Source: Candidimonas sp. (lineage in GTDB: Bacteria > Pseudomonadota > Gammaproteobacteria > Burkholderiales > Burkholderiaceae_B). Taken from it: a DNA stretch of 55,289 bases. The translations under genes were made by a program, and so were the position numbers. Below are positions 42,303-50,560 of the stretch, piece after piece. The stretch lies in NCBI GenBank assembly GCA_004297945.1, contig SCRC01000026.1, positions 1 through 55,289 on the forward strand, given 5' to 3'. How positions within the stretch are numbered: the first letter of the stretch is position 1; each line of letters starts with the position of its first letter. The notes beneath the pieces were generated by a model. It was not told the origin of the DNA and ran no database searches. It saw only the letters and a program-made list of their open reading frames with translations.

Positions 42303-42625
42303 ATAATCGCACTGTTTATATCCGATGCCTGGATGAGGGCCATGGCCCCGCGGCTCCAGTGCCGGACGAGTTTGAGAGCTCGACCGCCCTCATGGTAAAT
42401 CCAGAGGCTTCTCTTTCTGTGCTGCTTGATGCGGCCAGCGCGCGCACCGCTCGCATTGTCGATGTCACCAAGCCGTTTCTTGATTTAGAGGTCACGGATT
42501 TTGACTTCACACGCGAGGACGCTTGCCGATTGCTGATAACCGTCAGTGCGATGGCTTACGAGGTATCGCGGCTGCTGGAAGTGGCGCAGGCCGCCAATAT
42601 GGAAGAAAAGGAGGGGAAAGAGTAA
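42299..42625 (+). CDS. Hypothetical island protein
   Basis: 108 aa, acidic. A central LDLEVTDFDFTREDACRLL and helical tail SRLLEVAQAANMEEKEGKE. No family recognised. Its stop overlaps the next start by one base (TAATG), so the group is translationally coupled. Confidence 0.6.
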   Translation: MNNRTVYIRCLDEGHGPAAPVPDEFESSTALMVNPEASLSVLLDAASARTARIVDVTKPFLDLEVTDFDFTREDACRLLITVSAMAYEVSRLLEVAQAANMEEKEGKE

Positions 42626-42897
42626 TGGACCGCATTCTTATTGCCGGCACCCACTACGATCTAGAAATAGTGCTGCGGCGCATGAAGTTCCTGACAAATC
42701 TATTAACCACAGATGATGCTGATTCACTGAGCAGTGAACAGGTGACGGACCTGCATTTCTGGATGGACAGCTTGGTCGACAATGCTCAAGGAATCGCTAA
42801 CGGCATTAGTGACGCGATCAGCAACACCAGGCGGGATTCTAGCTCGACGGAGCGAAAACCGGGCGCCTTCCCCGGCTGGCGTGGCGCTATGAGATAG
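42625..42897 (+). CDS. Hypothetical island protein
   Basis: 90 aa from MDRILIAGTHYDLEIVLRRM. Helical (SSEQVTDLHFWMDSLVDNAQ), with a basic, Gly-rich C-terminus (RKPGAFPGWRGAMR). No family recognised. Last of the coupled small-gene group. Confidence 0.55.
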   Translation: MDRILIAGTHYDLEIVLRRMKFLTNLLTTDDADSLSSEQVTDLHFWMDSLVDNAQGIANGISDAISNTRRDSSSTERKPGAFPGWRGAMR

Positions 42898-43028
42898 AAC
42901 ATTGCTGACCTGTATAAATAATCAGTAAAATATCAACGGCCAGCCCCTAGACTGATCATCGAAACGCCGGAACGTCCACCGGCCCGGGGCGGCATCTAAC
43001 TACTGGACGGTGCATAGGACGATGCGCA

Positions 43029-44213
43029 ATGGATGTCCCCGACCATTCACCGAATATTGAAATTCCCGCTGCGATGCAATGGGTGCCGCTGGAGTGGCTG
43101 GCGACGGAAATAGCATTCCATTTCGTACCCATTCCCAACGAAGAAATTCTTGTTTCGTTTAAGAAGGAAATGTCTGATGGGTCAGGCGAAGCACTGACTC
43201 ACGAAGAGTGGCAGTTTGTCCGTGAGCTGTGCGGTGGCAACCCACCGACCAGGTGTTCCCCGGAACAATTCGAGGCATGGGTACAGCCGTTCAACGCCGC
43301 CCCCAATAAGCCCGCATGGGAGTTGTATCCTGAATACCAATTGGGGCAGGCGGCAAGGTTGGCGCAAACGCGTTTTCAAGCCGTGCGGGCGGCGCAGCTT
43401 TCTCGTATTGAATCAATGGCGGCACAAGGCCGCATTCGGCTTCGCAGCGCTGATGAGGTGGGCGCCCCGGCGGGTGATTCCCTTTTTATGGCAGTTGAGG
43501 ACGCAAGAATCTGTTTGGAAGATATTGGAATCGCCTGTATTTCGCGTCGTGAGACCAACCCGCAAACCGAAGCCATTGAGATTCTATGTAAGGAGAGAGC
43601 AAGGCCGCGTGATATCGCATGGGCCTGGGCGACACTGATTGATATTCAAAACGGTCAGCCGCTCGCCCATCAGGAAAAACGATACCGCAAAATTGCGGAC
43701 ACTCATGAGTGGATCATGGACCTCAATTTGCCGGTAAGTGGTATTGATGGCATGCCGGTCAGAGCTCGCAAAGGCGTGCGAGTATCGGGTTCGGATGAGG
43801 ATATAGAGGACAGGCAGCTAGTGCTGGTTAGTGCTGTCCGCGATGCGGCGATTTCGGCTAAGCGCCCCTGGCCAGAAGTGGAAAGCGTCAGCGGCACACC
43901 GGAAATTTCATCGAAGGCCCCCGCAGCGGATGCCGTCAAGTCTGCGCTTGTGGCTGGTGATGATAAGGGGCAGAACGAAACGCCGCCACCGCTCAACTGG
44001 AAAATGAAAGTACAAGTCGAAGCAACCGCCATGTTCAAAAGGCTTAGGAAAGCGGGGGCGCAACCGGCGGTATATTCGATTGTTGATGATTTGGCGAAAT
44101 GGTGCCGCAATAACGGGGTAAGAACTGACTCAGGAATTTATCCGACCTCCGGTTATCTACGTACCCATGTTTTAAGCCGCAAACACTGGACGCCGCCGGC
44201 GTGGGAGCGTTGA
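43029..44213 (+). CDS. Unassigned 394-aa island protein
   Basis: Soluble protein with an AGGA site 9 nt upstream. The N-terminal ~200 residues are mixed helical (YQLGQAARLAQTRFQAVRAA); a linker at ~280-320 is rich in Ala/Ser/Lys. The C-terminal 75 residues (FKRLRKAGAQPAVYSIVDDL then AKWCRNNGVRTDSGIYPTSG) look like a small conserved domain found at the C-termini of other phage and island proteins. It could be a replication or regulatory protein; I cannot assign it. Confidence 0.6.
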   Translation: MDVPDHSPNIEIPAAMQWVPLEWLATEIAFHFVPIPNEEILVSFKKEMSDGSGEALTHEEWQFVRELCGGNPPTRCSPEQFEAWVQPFNAAPNKPAWELYPEYQLGQAARLAQTRFQAVRAAQLSRIESMAAQGRIRLRSADEVGAPAGDSLFMAVEDARICLEDIGIACISRRETNPQTEAIEILCKERARPRDIAWAWATLIDIQNGQPLAHQEKRYRKIADTHEWIMDLNLPVSGIDGMPVRARKGVRVSGSDEDIEDRQLVLVSAVRDAAISAKRPWPEVESVSGTPEISSKAPAADAVKSALVAGDDKGQNETPPPLNWKMKVQVEATAMFKRLRKAGAQPAVYSIVDDLAKWCRNNGVRTDSGIYPTSGYLRTHVLSRKHWTPPAWER

Positions 44214-44220
44214 ACAAGCA

Positions 44221-44247
44221 GCACAAATTGCACAAATTGCACAAAGA
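44221..44247 (+). repeat. Three 9-bp tandem repeats
   Basis: GCACAAATT-GCACAAATT-GCACAAAGA directly after the 394-aa gene stop. They lie at the head of the 200-bp gap leading to the AlpA/Rha operon and may be protein-binding sites. Confidence 0.6.
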
Positions 44248-44416
44248 TGTTTTGCGCAAGATGCACGAACGTTAATCAACAATCATAAAATCGTTTATTC
44301 ATGCGGGTTTCAATCTGATTTAGTTCCTTCTTTATGCGCACTTGTTGAGGCGCATTTGTTCATTCAAGAATTTGTTTCATGCCTAGCCTGTGCTGTTAGG
44401 TTTTGGAGCAAACCAA

Positions 44417-44626
44417 ATGCCAGCCCAAGTTCCCCAACAGTTCCCGTCTCTGGAAACTGTCACCCGCCCCGCAGTGGACACCGCCGCTGCCGCGTACTAT
44501 CTGAATCGCAAACCCCAAACACTGCGCACATGGGCCTGTTTCGAGGACGGCCCAATACGCCCTTTGCGCATCAATGGCCGTCTGGCCTGGCGCGTTGCTG
44601 ACATTAAGGCCGTGATGGGGGTGTAG
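44417..44626 (+). CDS. AlpA/MerR-like DNA-binding protein
   Basis: 69 aa from MPAQVPQQFPSLETVTRPAV with GGAG upstream. DTAAAAYYLNRKPQTLRTWA then PLRINGRLAWRVADIKAVMG is the excisionase-like winged helix (helix-turn-helix plus beta wing). Proteins of this type activate int or act as excisionase in satellites. Followed 2 bp later by the next gene. Confidence 0.7.
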   Translation: MPAQVPQQFPSLETVTRPAVDTAAAAYYLNRKPQTLRTWACFEDGPIRPLRINGRLAWRVADIKAVMGV

Positions 44627-44628
44627 TC

Positions 44629-44838
44629 ATGACTGCCATCAAACACCCAGCCAGCGACGGCACGGCCATTTATGAGCACCCGGACGGCGCAAACATTAGG
44701 TTTGACGCCATCGAATTGCTGATGACAGCTTGTGACGGCACGACGACCGTTAATGTGGATATTGGCCAGCTTGGAATGCTTGAGCTTGGCCACGCACTGA
44801 TTCGCATTGGTTCCATTCAACCGGAGGGTGTGAAATGA
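44629..44838 (+). CDS. Hypothetical island protein
   Basis: 69 aa, between the two AlpA-type genes and overlapping the second by 4 bp (ATGA). Beta-rich (FDAIELLMTACDGTTTVNVD). No family recognised. Confidence 0.55.
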   Translation: MTAIKHPASDGTAIYEHPDGANIRFDAIELLMTACDGTTTVNVDIGQLGMLELGHALIRIGSIQPEGVK

Positions 44839-45071
44839 GTAACGCCCCCACCACAAATAAAACAACACAAAACGATGATCGGTTAGTGACCGACCGAGAA
44901 GTGGCGCAACTTCTTAGTTGCTCGCGCAGCTGGCCCTGGAAGCTCAGCAGCGAAGGCAAATTTCCAAAACCAATCAGGTTGTCGGCAAGATGCACCCGCT
45001 GGAGCCGACTTTCGGTCCTAGCCTGGATGGCTGACCCGCAAGCCTGGCAGGCCGCGCATGGAGGGAAATAG
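44835..45071 (+). CDS. AlpA-family regulator/excisionase
   Basis: 78 aa. The AlpA core is clear: RLVTDREVAQLLSCSRSWPW, then GKFPKPIRLSARCTRWSRLS and VLAWMADPQAW. Family members activate integrase or excision genes in P4-like elements. It is the second excisionase-like protein in the operon. Confidence 0.8.
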   Translation: MSNAPTTNKTTQNDDRLVTDREVAQLLSCSRSWPWKLSSEGKFPKPIRLSARCTRWSRLSVLAWMADPQAWQAAHGGK

Positions 45072-45073
45072 CC

Positions 45074-45748
45074 ATGCAAAAAAGCCCCACCAACATCGTC
45101 AGCAGGGCCGGTATTCGTTTGAGCGCGAATGGTTCACAGTCTATCACCCTGACGGGAAATAGCGAGCCTCGCGTCGATAGCCGGCTGATTGCGCAGCACT
45201 TGGGTACCAAGCACAAGAATGTCATTGAGCTTGTCGGCAAGTACACGGATAAATTTAAACGGCTTGGAATTGTTCCGTTTAAAACGGAGAAATTAACGGC
45301 CGGCCGGGGGCGCACTGAGCGGTACGCACTGCTTAACGAAGATCAATGCTATTACCTGTTAAGCCTGTCTCGAAACAGTGAACGAGTCGCTGAACTGAAA
45401 GTTAATCTCGTCCTGGCATTCCGTGAGGCCCGCCAAGGTATCGACATTACCAGAACCGAGTACCTGCCGACCTACAAGGCGCTGCATGACCGCTTTCATG
45501 AGTTGGCGGCCCATTCCAGCAATGAGCGACTGGTGCATATCAACGTCAATAAGCTGATCAACAAGACAGTCGGCATCGGCCCGGGCGAACGGCAGCATTT
45601 GCCGGTACCGCATAAATCCTTTCTGGTGGCCGCGCAGTTCATTGCGGCCAGTGCGATAAATGGCGCATCCGACCATCGAGACGGCTACGCCCGCATTAAG
45701 CAGGCTTTGGCCGCGCTTCAAGTGCCTGCCCTGGTGAGTACGCTATGA
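45074..45748 (+). CDS. Rha-family phage regulatory protein
   Basis: 224 aa. Rha domain at ~30-115: EPRVDSRLIAQHLGTKHKNV, IELVGKYTDKFKRLGIVPFK, RYALLNEDQCYYLLSLSRNS, LKVNLVLAFREARQ. The C-terminal ~100 residues (HDRFHELAAHSSNERLVHIN) form a second, basic domain. Rha proteins occur in temperate phages and satellites and interfere with infection in strains lacking IHF (known for P22 and others). It could regulate the element or a helper phage. Confidence 0.82.
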   Translation: MQKSPTNIVSRAGIRLSANGSQSITLTGNSEPRVDSRLIAQHLGTKHKNVIELVGKYTDKFKRLGIVPFKTEKLTAGRGRTERYALLNEDQCYYLLSLSRNSERVAELKVNLVLAFREARQGIDITRTEYLPTYKALHDRFHELAAHSSNERLVHINVNKLINKTVGIGPGERQHLPVPHKSFLVAAQFIAASAINGASDHRDGYARIKQALAALQVPALVSTL

Positions 45749-45993
45749 CGCCTAACTCTCGCTCAACTAGTGCCGGCAGCCAGCGTGCCCGGATACTGGA
45801 AGCATTGGCACGGCGCCCCCATACCTCCTATGAACTTCGTCGCCTGGGCTGCTATCAATGCCCAACCCGGATATTGGAGCTGCGCCGCATGGGGTACGAC
45901 ATCCAAACCCAGCGGGTCAGTATTTGGGATCTGGAAGGATATCGCCACTACGGGATCGCCCTATACACCTTATGCGGGGGCGCCCATGAATAA
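45745..45993 (+). CDS. HTH-domain island protein
   Basis: 82 aa, start overlapping the Rha stop by 4 bp. AGSQRARILEALARRPHTSY then ELRRLGCYQCPTRILELRRM resembles the small winged-helix domain found in many phage proteins that discriminates DNA by a recognition helix. Overlaps the next gene by 8 bp. Confidence 0.65.
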   Translation: MTPNSRSTSAGSQRARILEALARRPHTSYELRRLGCYQCPTRILELRRMGYDIQTQRVSIWDLEGYRHYGIALYTLCGGAHE

Positions 45994-46264
45994 GCATTTT
46001 CAATTCTCCGGCGTTGACCTTGCAATGGCTGCTGGCCAGATTGCCGCCCAGCAATGGTTCGCCGCCCCCCATGGCCCATTGGATCAATGGCGCCATACAA
46101 AGCTGACTGATTTCGAAAGCTACGTCATTGGCTGCGACGACATGGCCGCGCGGCTTGTGGCCTGGCAACAGGGCTTCGAGCATGGCATCGAGGAAGCGGA
46201 GCGCGACCTTTTGGAGAAAATGGCCGCTTTGCCTGATTCTGGGGCCCGTAATGGGCCGAGATAA
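45986..46264 (+). CDS. Hypothetical island protein
   Basis: 92 aa from MNKHFQFSGVDLAMAAGQIA; the longer frame from 45770 shadows the preceding gene. Helical (DMAARLVAWQQGFEHGIEEA). No known family. Overlaps the winged-helix gene by 14 bp. Confidence 0.55.
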   Translation: MNKHFQFSGVDLAMAAGQIAAQQWFAAPHGPLDQWRHTKLTDFESYVIGCDDMAARLVAWQQGFEHGIEEAERDLLEKMAALPDSGARNGPR

Positions 46265-46787
46265 AAAACGCGGCATTGCCATCACCGGGCCATGGCAGCC
46301 GGTTTCCCTTACGTTCCTTCGTAGTCGCGCATGTGCCGAACTATCCCCGCACGGTGCAAAACTGTTGCTGGACGTGCTAGGCCTGTTGTCTACCAATGCG
46401 GGGCGCAACGGCGATATTAGCTTGACGCCAAAGACAATGAATGTACGGGGGTGGTCTGGGCGGGCAACGCTTCGGGCAACGGTGCAAGAGCTACTCGACA
46501 ACAACCTGTTGTTCATGACCAAGCAGGGGTCGAGGCTAGATTGCAGCTTGTTTGCTTGTACCTTGTATCCGCTTGATTGCGACCTCGACAAGCTAGACGT
46601 GCGACCTGGTTGCTATGCCACGGCGGCGTATACAGGCGGCGATGGTTCGATGCAAAAGGAGCCTACTGAAACGCACCCAGCACGGTGGCGACAGGCACGA
46701 AAAACAGAAACGGTGGCCCCGCCACGGAACGCAAAAGCATCAAAACGTACCGCCACGGTACAAACGACTATGAAGAAAGTGGCATAA
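46251..46787 (+). CDS. Winged-helix protein, candidate replication initiator
   Basis: 178 aa from MGRDKKRGIAITGPWQPVSL. Central part SPHGAKLLLDVLGLLSTNAG, TPKTMNVRGWSGRATLRATV and QELLDNNLLFMTKQG reads as a winged helix of the type found in small-element replication or regulatory proteins. The C-terminal 50 residues are basic and low complexity (TETVAPPRNAKASKRTATVQ). The phased CCGCCACGG iterons begin inside its 3' end and continue downstream, which supports a DNA-binding, possibly origin-binding, role (inference). Confidence 0.5.
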   Translation: MGRDKKRGIAITGPWQPVSLTFLRSRACAELSPHGAKLLLDVLGLLSTNAGRNGDISLTPKTMNVRGWSGRATLRATVQELLDNNLLFMTKQGSRLDCSLFACTLYPLDCDLDKLDVRPGCYATAAYTGGDGSMQKEPTETHPARWRQARKTETVAPPRNAKASKRTATVQTTMKKVA

Positions 46788-46855
46788 ATGGGGCAGTTCG
46801 TACCGCCACGGTACAAAACCCCCTATTTTCCATGTTTGCATCGTACCGCCACGGG
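46719..46855 (+). repeat. Phased iterons, core CCGCCACGG
   Basis: CGTACCGCCACGGTACAAA occurs at 46746-46764 and 46799-46817, a shorter copy CGTACCGCCACGGG at 46842-46855, and the core alone at 46719-46727. Spacings are 31, 53 and 43 bp, close to 3, 5 and 4 helical turns, so all face the same side of the helix. They run from the end of the winged-helix gene into the 131-bp gap after it. Confidence 0.75.
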
Positions 46856-46918
46856 TCACCTATCTAGATAAGCCATCTATACACGCAGTTCAAACCACAC
46901 ATTAAAGGACAACCGAAC

Positions 46919-47338
46919 ATGAAAGACAGCTTCCCAGACCTGAAAATCGAGCTGATGACTGACGACACCGGCGACGGCCTCATCCTGTTGGAACAGAAAG
47001 ACAGTGAAGACATTGGCAGCATAGCTATCCACCCCGTCCACCTTCGCTACATGGCCGAAAAGCTCGGGCTGGTGCAAACGAGTGACCCGCAGGCCCAAAA
47101 GACCATCGCCACCTTGACGCGGCGTCTGTGCCTGCTGCGCGACCGTATCGATCACCTGGCCGACTGGCTGGCGACGTATTCAGACTCCCAGCATGCCGAC
47201 CTGACCTATGAACAGACCTACGCCCGGGCGACGGCGGATATGGCCGATGAGTTTTGCGAGGAAATTCCCGAAGGCCTTTTGGCACGGCCGGCCGGGCAGC
47301 AGCAACTATTTACTAATCAAGGAGTACAAAATGTCTGA
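46919..47338 (+). CDS. Hypothetical island protein
   Basis: 139 aa. N-terminal beta-rich part (LKIELMTDDTGDGLILLEQK) and a helical remainder (LRDRIDHLADWLATYSDSQH). No known family. It overlaps the tape-measure start by 8 bp. First gene after the iterons. Confidence 0.6.
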   Translation: MKDSFPDLKIELMTDDTGDGLILLEQKDSEDIGSIAIHPVHLRYMAEKLGLVQTSDPQAQKTIATLTRRLCLLRDRIDHLADWLATYSDSQHADLTYEQTYARATADMADEFCEEIPEGLLARPAGQQQLFTNQGVQNV

Positions 47339-49064
47339 TACCCTGCAAGAATTTGTCACGACACTCAAATATAAGGCGGTGAACGAGCGCGAATTTATTG
47401 ATGGCGTAGATACTACGGGCCGCAAGATCGTCCAATTGGGCAAGCTGGCTGCCACAGCAGGTTTAGCGATTGGCGCCATGGCGGCAAAGTATGCTGAATC
47501 AATGGAGCAGGTTGAATTTGTCGCCAAGCGTGTCGGGTCAAGCGTTACCCATATAAAAGCGTTGGAAAAGGCCGGTGCATCGCTTGGATCGTCGGCCCAG
47601 GGCGCCCGTTCCAGCCTTGAAGGCCTAGCCAAGTTCATGCGCGACACGCCGGCGTCTGGTGGATTCCTAAAGGCGCTTGGCGTACAGAGCAAGGATGCGA
47701 AGGGCCATGCGCTTGATACCGTCCAGGTGATGAAAAACTTGGCGACCGTTTTCCAAAAAATGCCGGTCTATCGGGCCAATCAGTACGCCCAAGTGCTTGG
47801 GATCAGCGACAACATGATGCTGGCCATGCGCGACAAGAGTTTCAACGCAAAGCTGGATGAATACAACGCGGTTGTGGAACGAGGAGAGATCAACGAAGCG
47901 GCCAAGTCGTCGCATACGGCCATGAATAAAGGCCGTATCCTGGATTTGAAGGCGCAAAACGTCGCTGCCGAAGCCGCAACTCCGGTACTGGACAAATTCA
48001 ATGACCTGGATGATGCTACCCAAGGGCTGAGCACGGAGTTTCTTGCCGCGGCGGAGGTTATAGGGGGCACCACCATCGCATTGAAACTGTTGACCAGCGC
48101 AGCCGGTACAGCGGCCAAGGCGCTGGCGGGTGGTGGAGCTGCTGGCGGATCAGAGGCCGCAGCGGCAGGTGGCGCCGCCGCTGGAGGGTTCTTGAGTCGA
48201 TGGCTGTCAAAGTTGTTAGGGCCCTATGCGGTCGGCGGCTACCTGGCCACTTATTCGAAGTCGTTGAACAAGGGCGAGGACGCGCAACTGGATGCGATCC
48301 ATGCGAAACCTGCCAAGAACGTCGACCAGCAACTTGAGACGGTCAAATACTACGAGAAACTGGGCTGGACAAAGGCGCAGTCAGTGGGAATCGTGGCAAA
48401 CCTGCAGGCTGAGAGTCACATGGATCCAAAGGCAGTGGGAGACCACGGCGCGGCCTATGGGATAGGGCAGTGGCACAAGGACCGTCAAGATCAGTTTAAG
48501 AGGCTCTACGGTTTTGATATTCACCAATCCACACTTGATCAGCAATTGGCTTTCGTCCAGTGGGAATTGAATAACTCACACAAAGCGGCGGGGGACGCGT
48601 TACGTAAAACAACGACTCCACAAGCCGCCGCCGCAGCCGTTTCTCGCAAATATGAGATCCCAGCTCATGCGAACCTTCAGGCACGAGAGCGCGGTAACGC
48701 CGCAGGTGCCCTGTACGGTCAAGCCGATTTAAAGAGCCGTGACGCGAACGGCAATCAAAAATACAAGGGCAAGATCAATCCGCTGAACACGGAAATCTAT
48801 GCAGACAGGATGGCTGCCCTTAAAACGGCATCGGTTAATGCGAGTTCTCGGCTCAATGCGAATCAGTCCATTCTCCCATTGAACCAAAACAATCCCAATA
48901 ACAAACGCGTCATCCCGGTGACTCCGCAGGTTACACAAAACCAAACGACAACGATCAACGTGAACGGGTCGAACGATCCATTAGCGACGGCTAACGCGGT
49001 GGCGAATGCGCAAAAGCGAGTCAACGAGCTTTCGGCCCGTAACACTGCGGGGGCTGTGCGATGA
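47331..49064 (+). CDS. Short tail tape-measure protein with tail-lysozyme domain
   Basis: 577 aa from MSDTLQEFVTTLKYKAVNER with AAGGAG upstream. The N-terminal ~290 residues match a phage tail tape-measure type (LGKLAATAGLAIGAMAAKYA, MEQVEFVAKRVGSSVTHIKA, MPVYRANQYAQVLGISDNMM). An Ala/Gly-rich membrane-like segment (~305-335) follows. Residues ~370-480 form a phage tail lysozyme domain (YYEKLGWTKAQSVGIVANLQ, AESHMDPKAVGDHGAAYGIG, QWHKDRQDQFKRL) with the likely catalytic Glu in AESHMDP. The Asn/Thr-rich C-terminus resembles virion-exposed ends. Tape-measure proteins set tail length and degrade peptidoglycan at injection. No head genes accompany it. Confidence 0.78.
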   Translation: MSDTLQEFVTTLKYKAVNEREFIDGVDTTGRKIVQLGKLAATAGLAIGAMAAKYAESMEQVEFVAKRVGSSVTHIKALEKAGASLGSSAQGARSSLEGLAKFMRDTPASGGFLKALGVQSKDAKGHALDTVQVMKNLATVFQKMPVYRANQYAQVLGISDNMMLAMRDKSFNAKLDEYNAVVERGEINEAAKSSHTAMNKGRILDLKAQNVAAEAATPVLDKFNDLDDATQGLSTEFLAAAEVIGGTTIALKLLTSAAGTAAKALAGGGAAGGSEAAAAGGAAAGGFLSRWLSKLLGPYAVGGYLATYSKSLNKGEDAQLDAIHAKPAKNVDQQLETVKYYEKLGWTKAQSVGIVANLQAESHMDPKAVGDHGAAYGIGQWHKDRQDQFKRLYGFDIHQSTLDQQLAFVQWELNNSHKAAGDALRKTTTPQAAAAAVSRKYEIPAHANLQARERGNAAGALYGQADLKSRDANGNQKYKGKINPLNTEIYADRMAALKTASVNASSRLNANQSILPLNQNNPNNKRVIPVTPQVTQNQTTTINVNGSNDPLATANAVANAQKRVNELSARNTAGAVR

Positions 49065-49091
49065 CCTCCCTTGTGGCTGGGCTCATTGGCC

Positions 49092-49199
49092 GAGGACGGC
49101 GAGCACGGGCCGGGGGCTGGCTTAGATTTGGTCGCGCATGTAGTCGGGGCCGCCTATCACGTCAAACATCAAATCATTAATCCGGAGGTGCAATCATGA
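49092..49199 (+). pseudogene. Duplicated 3' fragment of the SSB-like gene
   Basis: Codons read EDGEHGPGAGLDLVAHVVGA then AYHVKHQ before TGA, matching the C-terminus of the intact SSB-like protein (KDGEHRPGLDLVAHVVTTAY then HVKHKR) at 50222-50560. It lies between the tape-measure stop and the hub start and its stop overlaps the hub ATG. It marks a junction where a tail gene entered next to an SSB gene. Confidence 0.75.
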
Positions 49200-50137
49200 C
49201 CCAGCAATATTTACGCAAAGCTAGCTTGTTAATTGGTACAGGTAGCGAGGCGCTGGACCTGTCCGAAATGCAGTTTGTTTTTCAGACTGAGGCGCGAACC
49301 ATTCACACGCCATGTAGTGTGCAACTGCGTATTTACAACCTTTCATCGAGAAAAGGGAATAGCACCGCGCAGAAAATAGCCAAAGAAGGTGTGGACATTC
49401 AGCTATCTGCTGGATATGAGGGAAATTTCGGGCCGATATTTCAGGGTCAGATTGTGCAGGTGCGCCTTGGCCGGGAAAACGCGACCGATACTTACGTCGA
49501 TATTACGGGGGTCGATGGCGACGCGTACTACAACTTCAATGTGACTAACGTATCGGTAGCTGCCGGCACAACGGTCATTGGTCGAATTGGTGCCATCGCC
49601 AAGGCAGCCGGCATGAAACTTGGAACTATAAAAATTCCTAATGACGGTTCGAAGCTACATCGGGGACGCACGTATTTCGGCCTGGCACGCGATCACTTAG
49701 ACGGGTTATGCGGAACGATCGGAGCGGATTGGAATATTCATAACGGAGAATTAGAGGTTATTTCCCGTAGCGCCTATAAGGATGGCGACATTCCCACCTT
49801 GACGGCCGCTACGGGAATGATTGGTGTGCCGGAACAGACCTTAGAAGGCATCGCCATCCGGGTTTTGCTCAATCCAAACCTTGAACAGAATATGGCGGTC
49901 AGAATTGATAACGCCAGCATTCAGCAGTTTCAATACCCGTTTGACTATAAAGGCGTCGCAGGAATCGGATTTATCCCTCCCGTCTCCAATGACGGCCTAT
50001 ACAAGGTGCTCTATGTTTCCCACAACGGCGACACGCGCGGCCAAAATTGGTACACCGATCTGGTGTGTTATGAGGGTCCCAAGATAACGAACGTCGAAAC
50101 GCAAGGCATATACCAGGTTCCAAAAATACCTTATTGA
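49196..50137 (+). CDS. Phage tail hub/baseplate-type protein
   Basis: 313 aa. Beta-rich protein with the architecture of small tail-hub proteins: RKASLLIGTGSEALDLSEMQ, SVQLRIYNLSSRKGNSTAQK, GYEGNFGPIFQGQIVQVRLG, VDITGVDGDAYYNFNVTNVS and a C-terminal VLYVSHNGDTRGQNWYTDLV. Such hubs plug the tail tip and bind the tape measure. CCGGAGG lies upstream, within the residual SSB fragment. With the tape measure it forms a minimal tail-tip pair. Confidence 0.7.
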   Translation: MTQQYLRKASLLIGTGSEALDLSEMQFVFQTEARTIHTPCSVQLRIYNLSSRKGNSTAQKIAKEGVDIQLSAGYEGNFGPIFQGQIVQVRLGRENATDTYVDITGVDGDAYYNFNVTNVSVAAGTTVIGRIGAIAKAAGMKLGTIKIPNDGSKLHRGRTYFGLARDHLDGLCGTIGADWNIHNGELEVISRSAYKDGDIPTLTAATGMIGVPEQTLEGIAIRVLLNPNLEQNMAVRIDNASIQQFQYPFDYKGVAGIGFIPPVSNDGLYKVLYVSHNGDTRGQNWYTDLVCYEGPKITNVETQGIYQVPKIPY

Positions 50138-50221
50138 TTCTTCGATTGATAGATCCGGTCATTAAGGTGCACCTTTGCGGCAAGGGATTTATCGAAACAA
50201 ACCCCATGAACGAGATACAAA

Positions 50222-50560
50222 ATGATTGATGCGTTAATTTCAGGTCGCCTGTACGGGCAGGCCAAACAGGGTATCGGCAAAACAGACAACCCCTACACCA
50301 CGGCCAAGGTGAAAGTCACGGCGGGCAATGGCGACCTGCTCTTGTGTAGCGTGATTGCCTTTGATGAAAAAGCGCAGGCCACGCTATTGGCACTCGAAGA
50401 TGGCGATTCCGTCGCCCTGTCCGGCAGCCTCATGCCGAAGGTCTATCAAGCCAAGGATGGCGAACATAGGCCAGGTCTGGATTTGGTGGCGCATGTTGTT
50501 ACAACGGCCTATCACGTCAAACATAAACGTCAAGCGGCGGGAGATAATGATGGCAACTAA
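50222..50560 (+). CDS. Single-stranded-DNA-binding-like (OB-fold) protein
   Basis: 112 aa. MIDALISGRLYGQAKQGIGK, KVTAGNGDLLLCSVIAFDEK and LEDGDSVALSGSLMPKVYQA match short SSB-like OB-fold proteins on plasmids and islands of Burkholderiales. It lacks the acidic DDxIPF tail of chromosomal SSB. Probably protects ssDNA during replication or transfer of the element. Overlaps the next gene by 14 bp; its 3' end is duplicated at 49092-49199. Confidence 0.72.
   Translation: MIDALISGRLYGQAKQGIGKTDNPYTTAKVKVTAGNGDLLLCSVIAFDEKAQATLLALEDGDSVALSGSLMPKVYQAKDGEHRPGLDLVAHVVTTAYHVKHKRQAAGDNDGN

Noticed and set aside
43029-44213. Assignment of the 394-aa protein as primase or helicase
   Set aside because: No Walker A, Toprim or zinc-finger motif could be found, so it is left unassigned.
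47331-50137. Complete tailocin or prophage tail cluster
   Set aside because: No sheath, tube, baseplate wedge, fibre, chaperone or lysis gene is visible; only tape measure and hub, so a full tail cannot be claimed.
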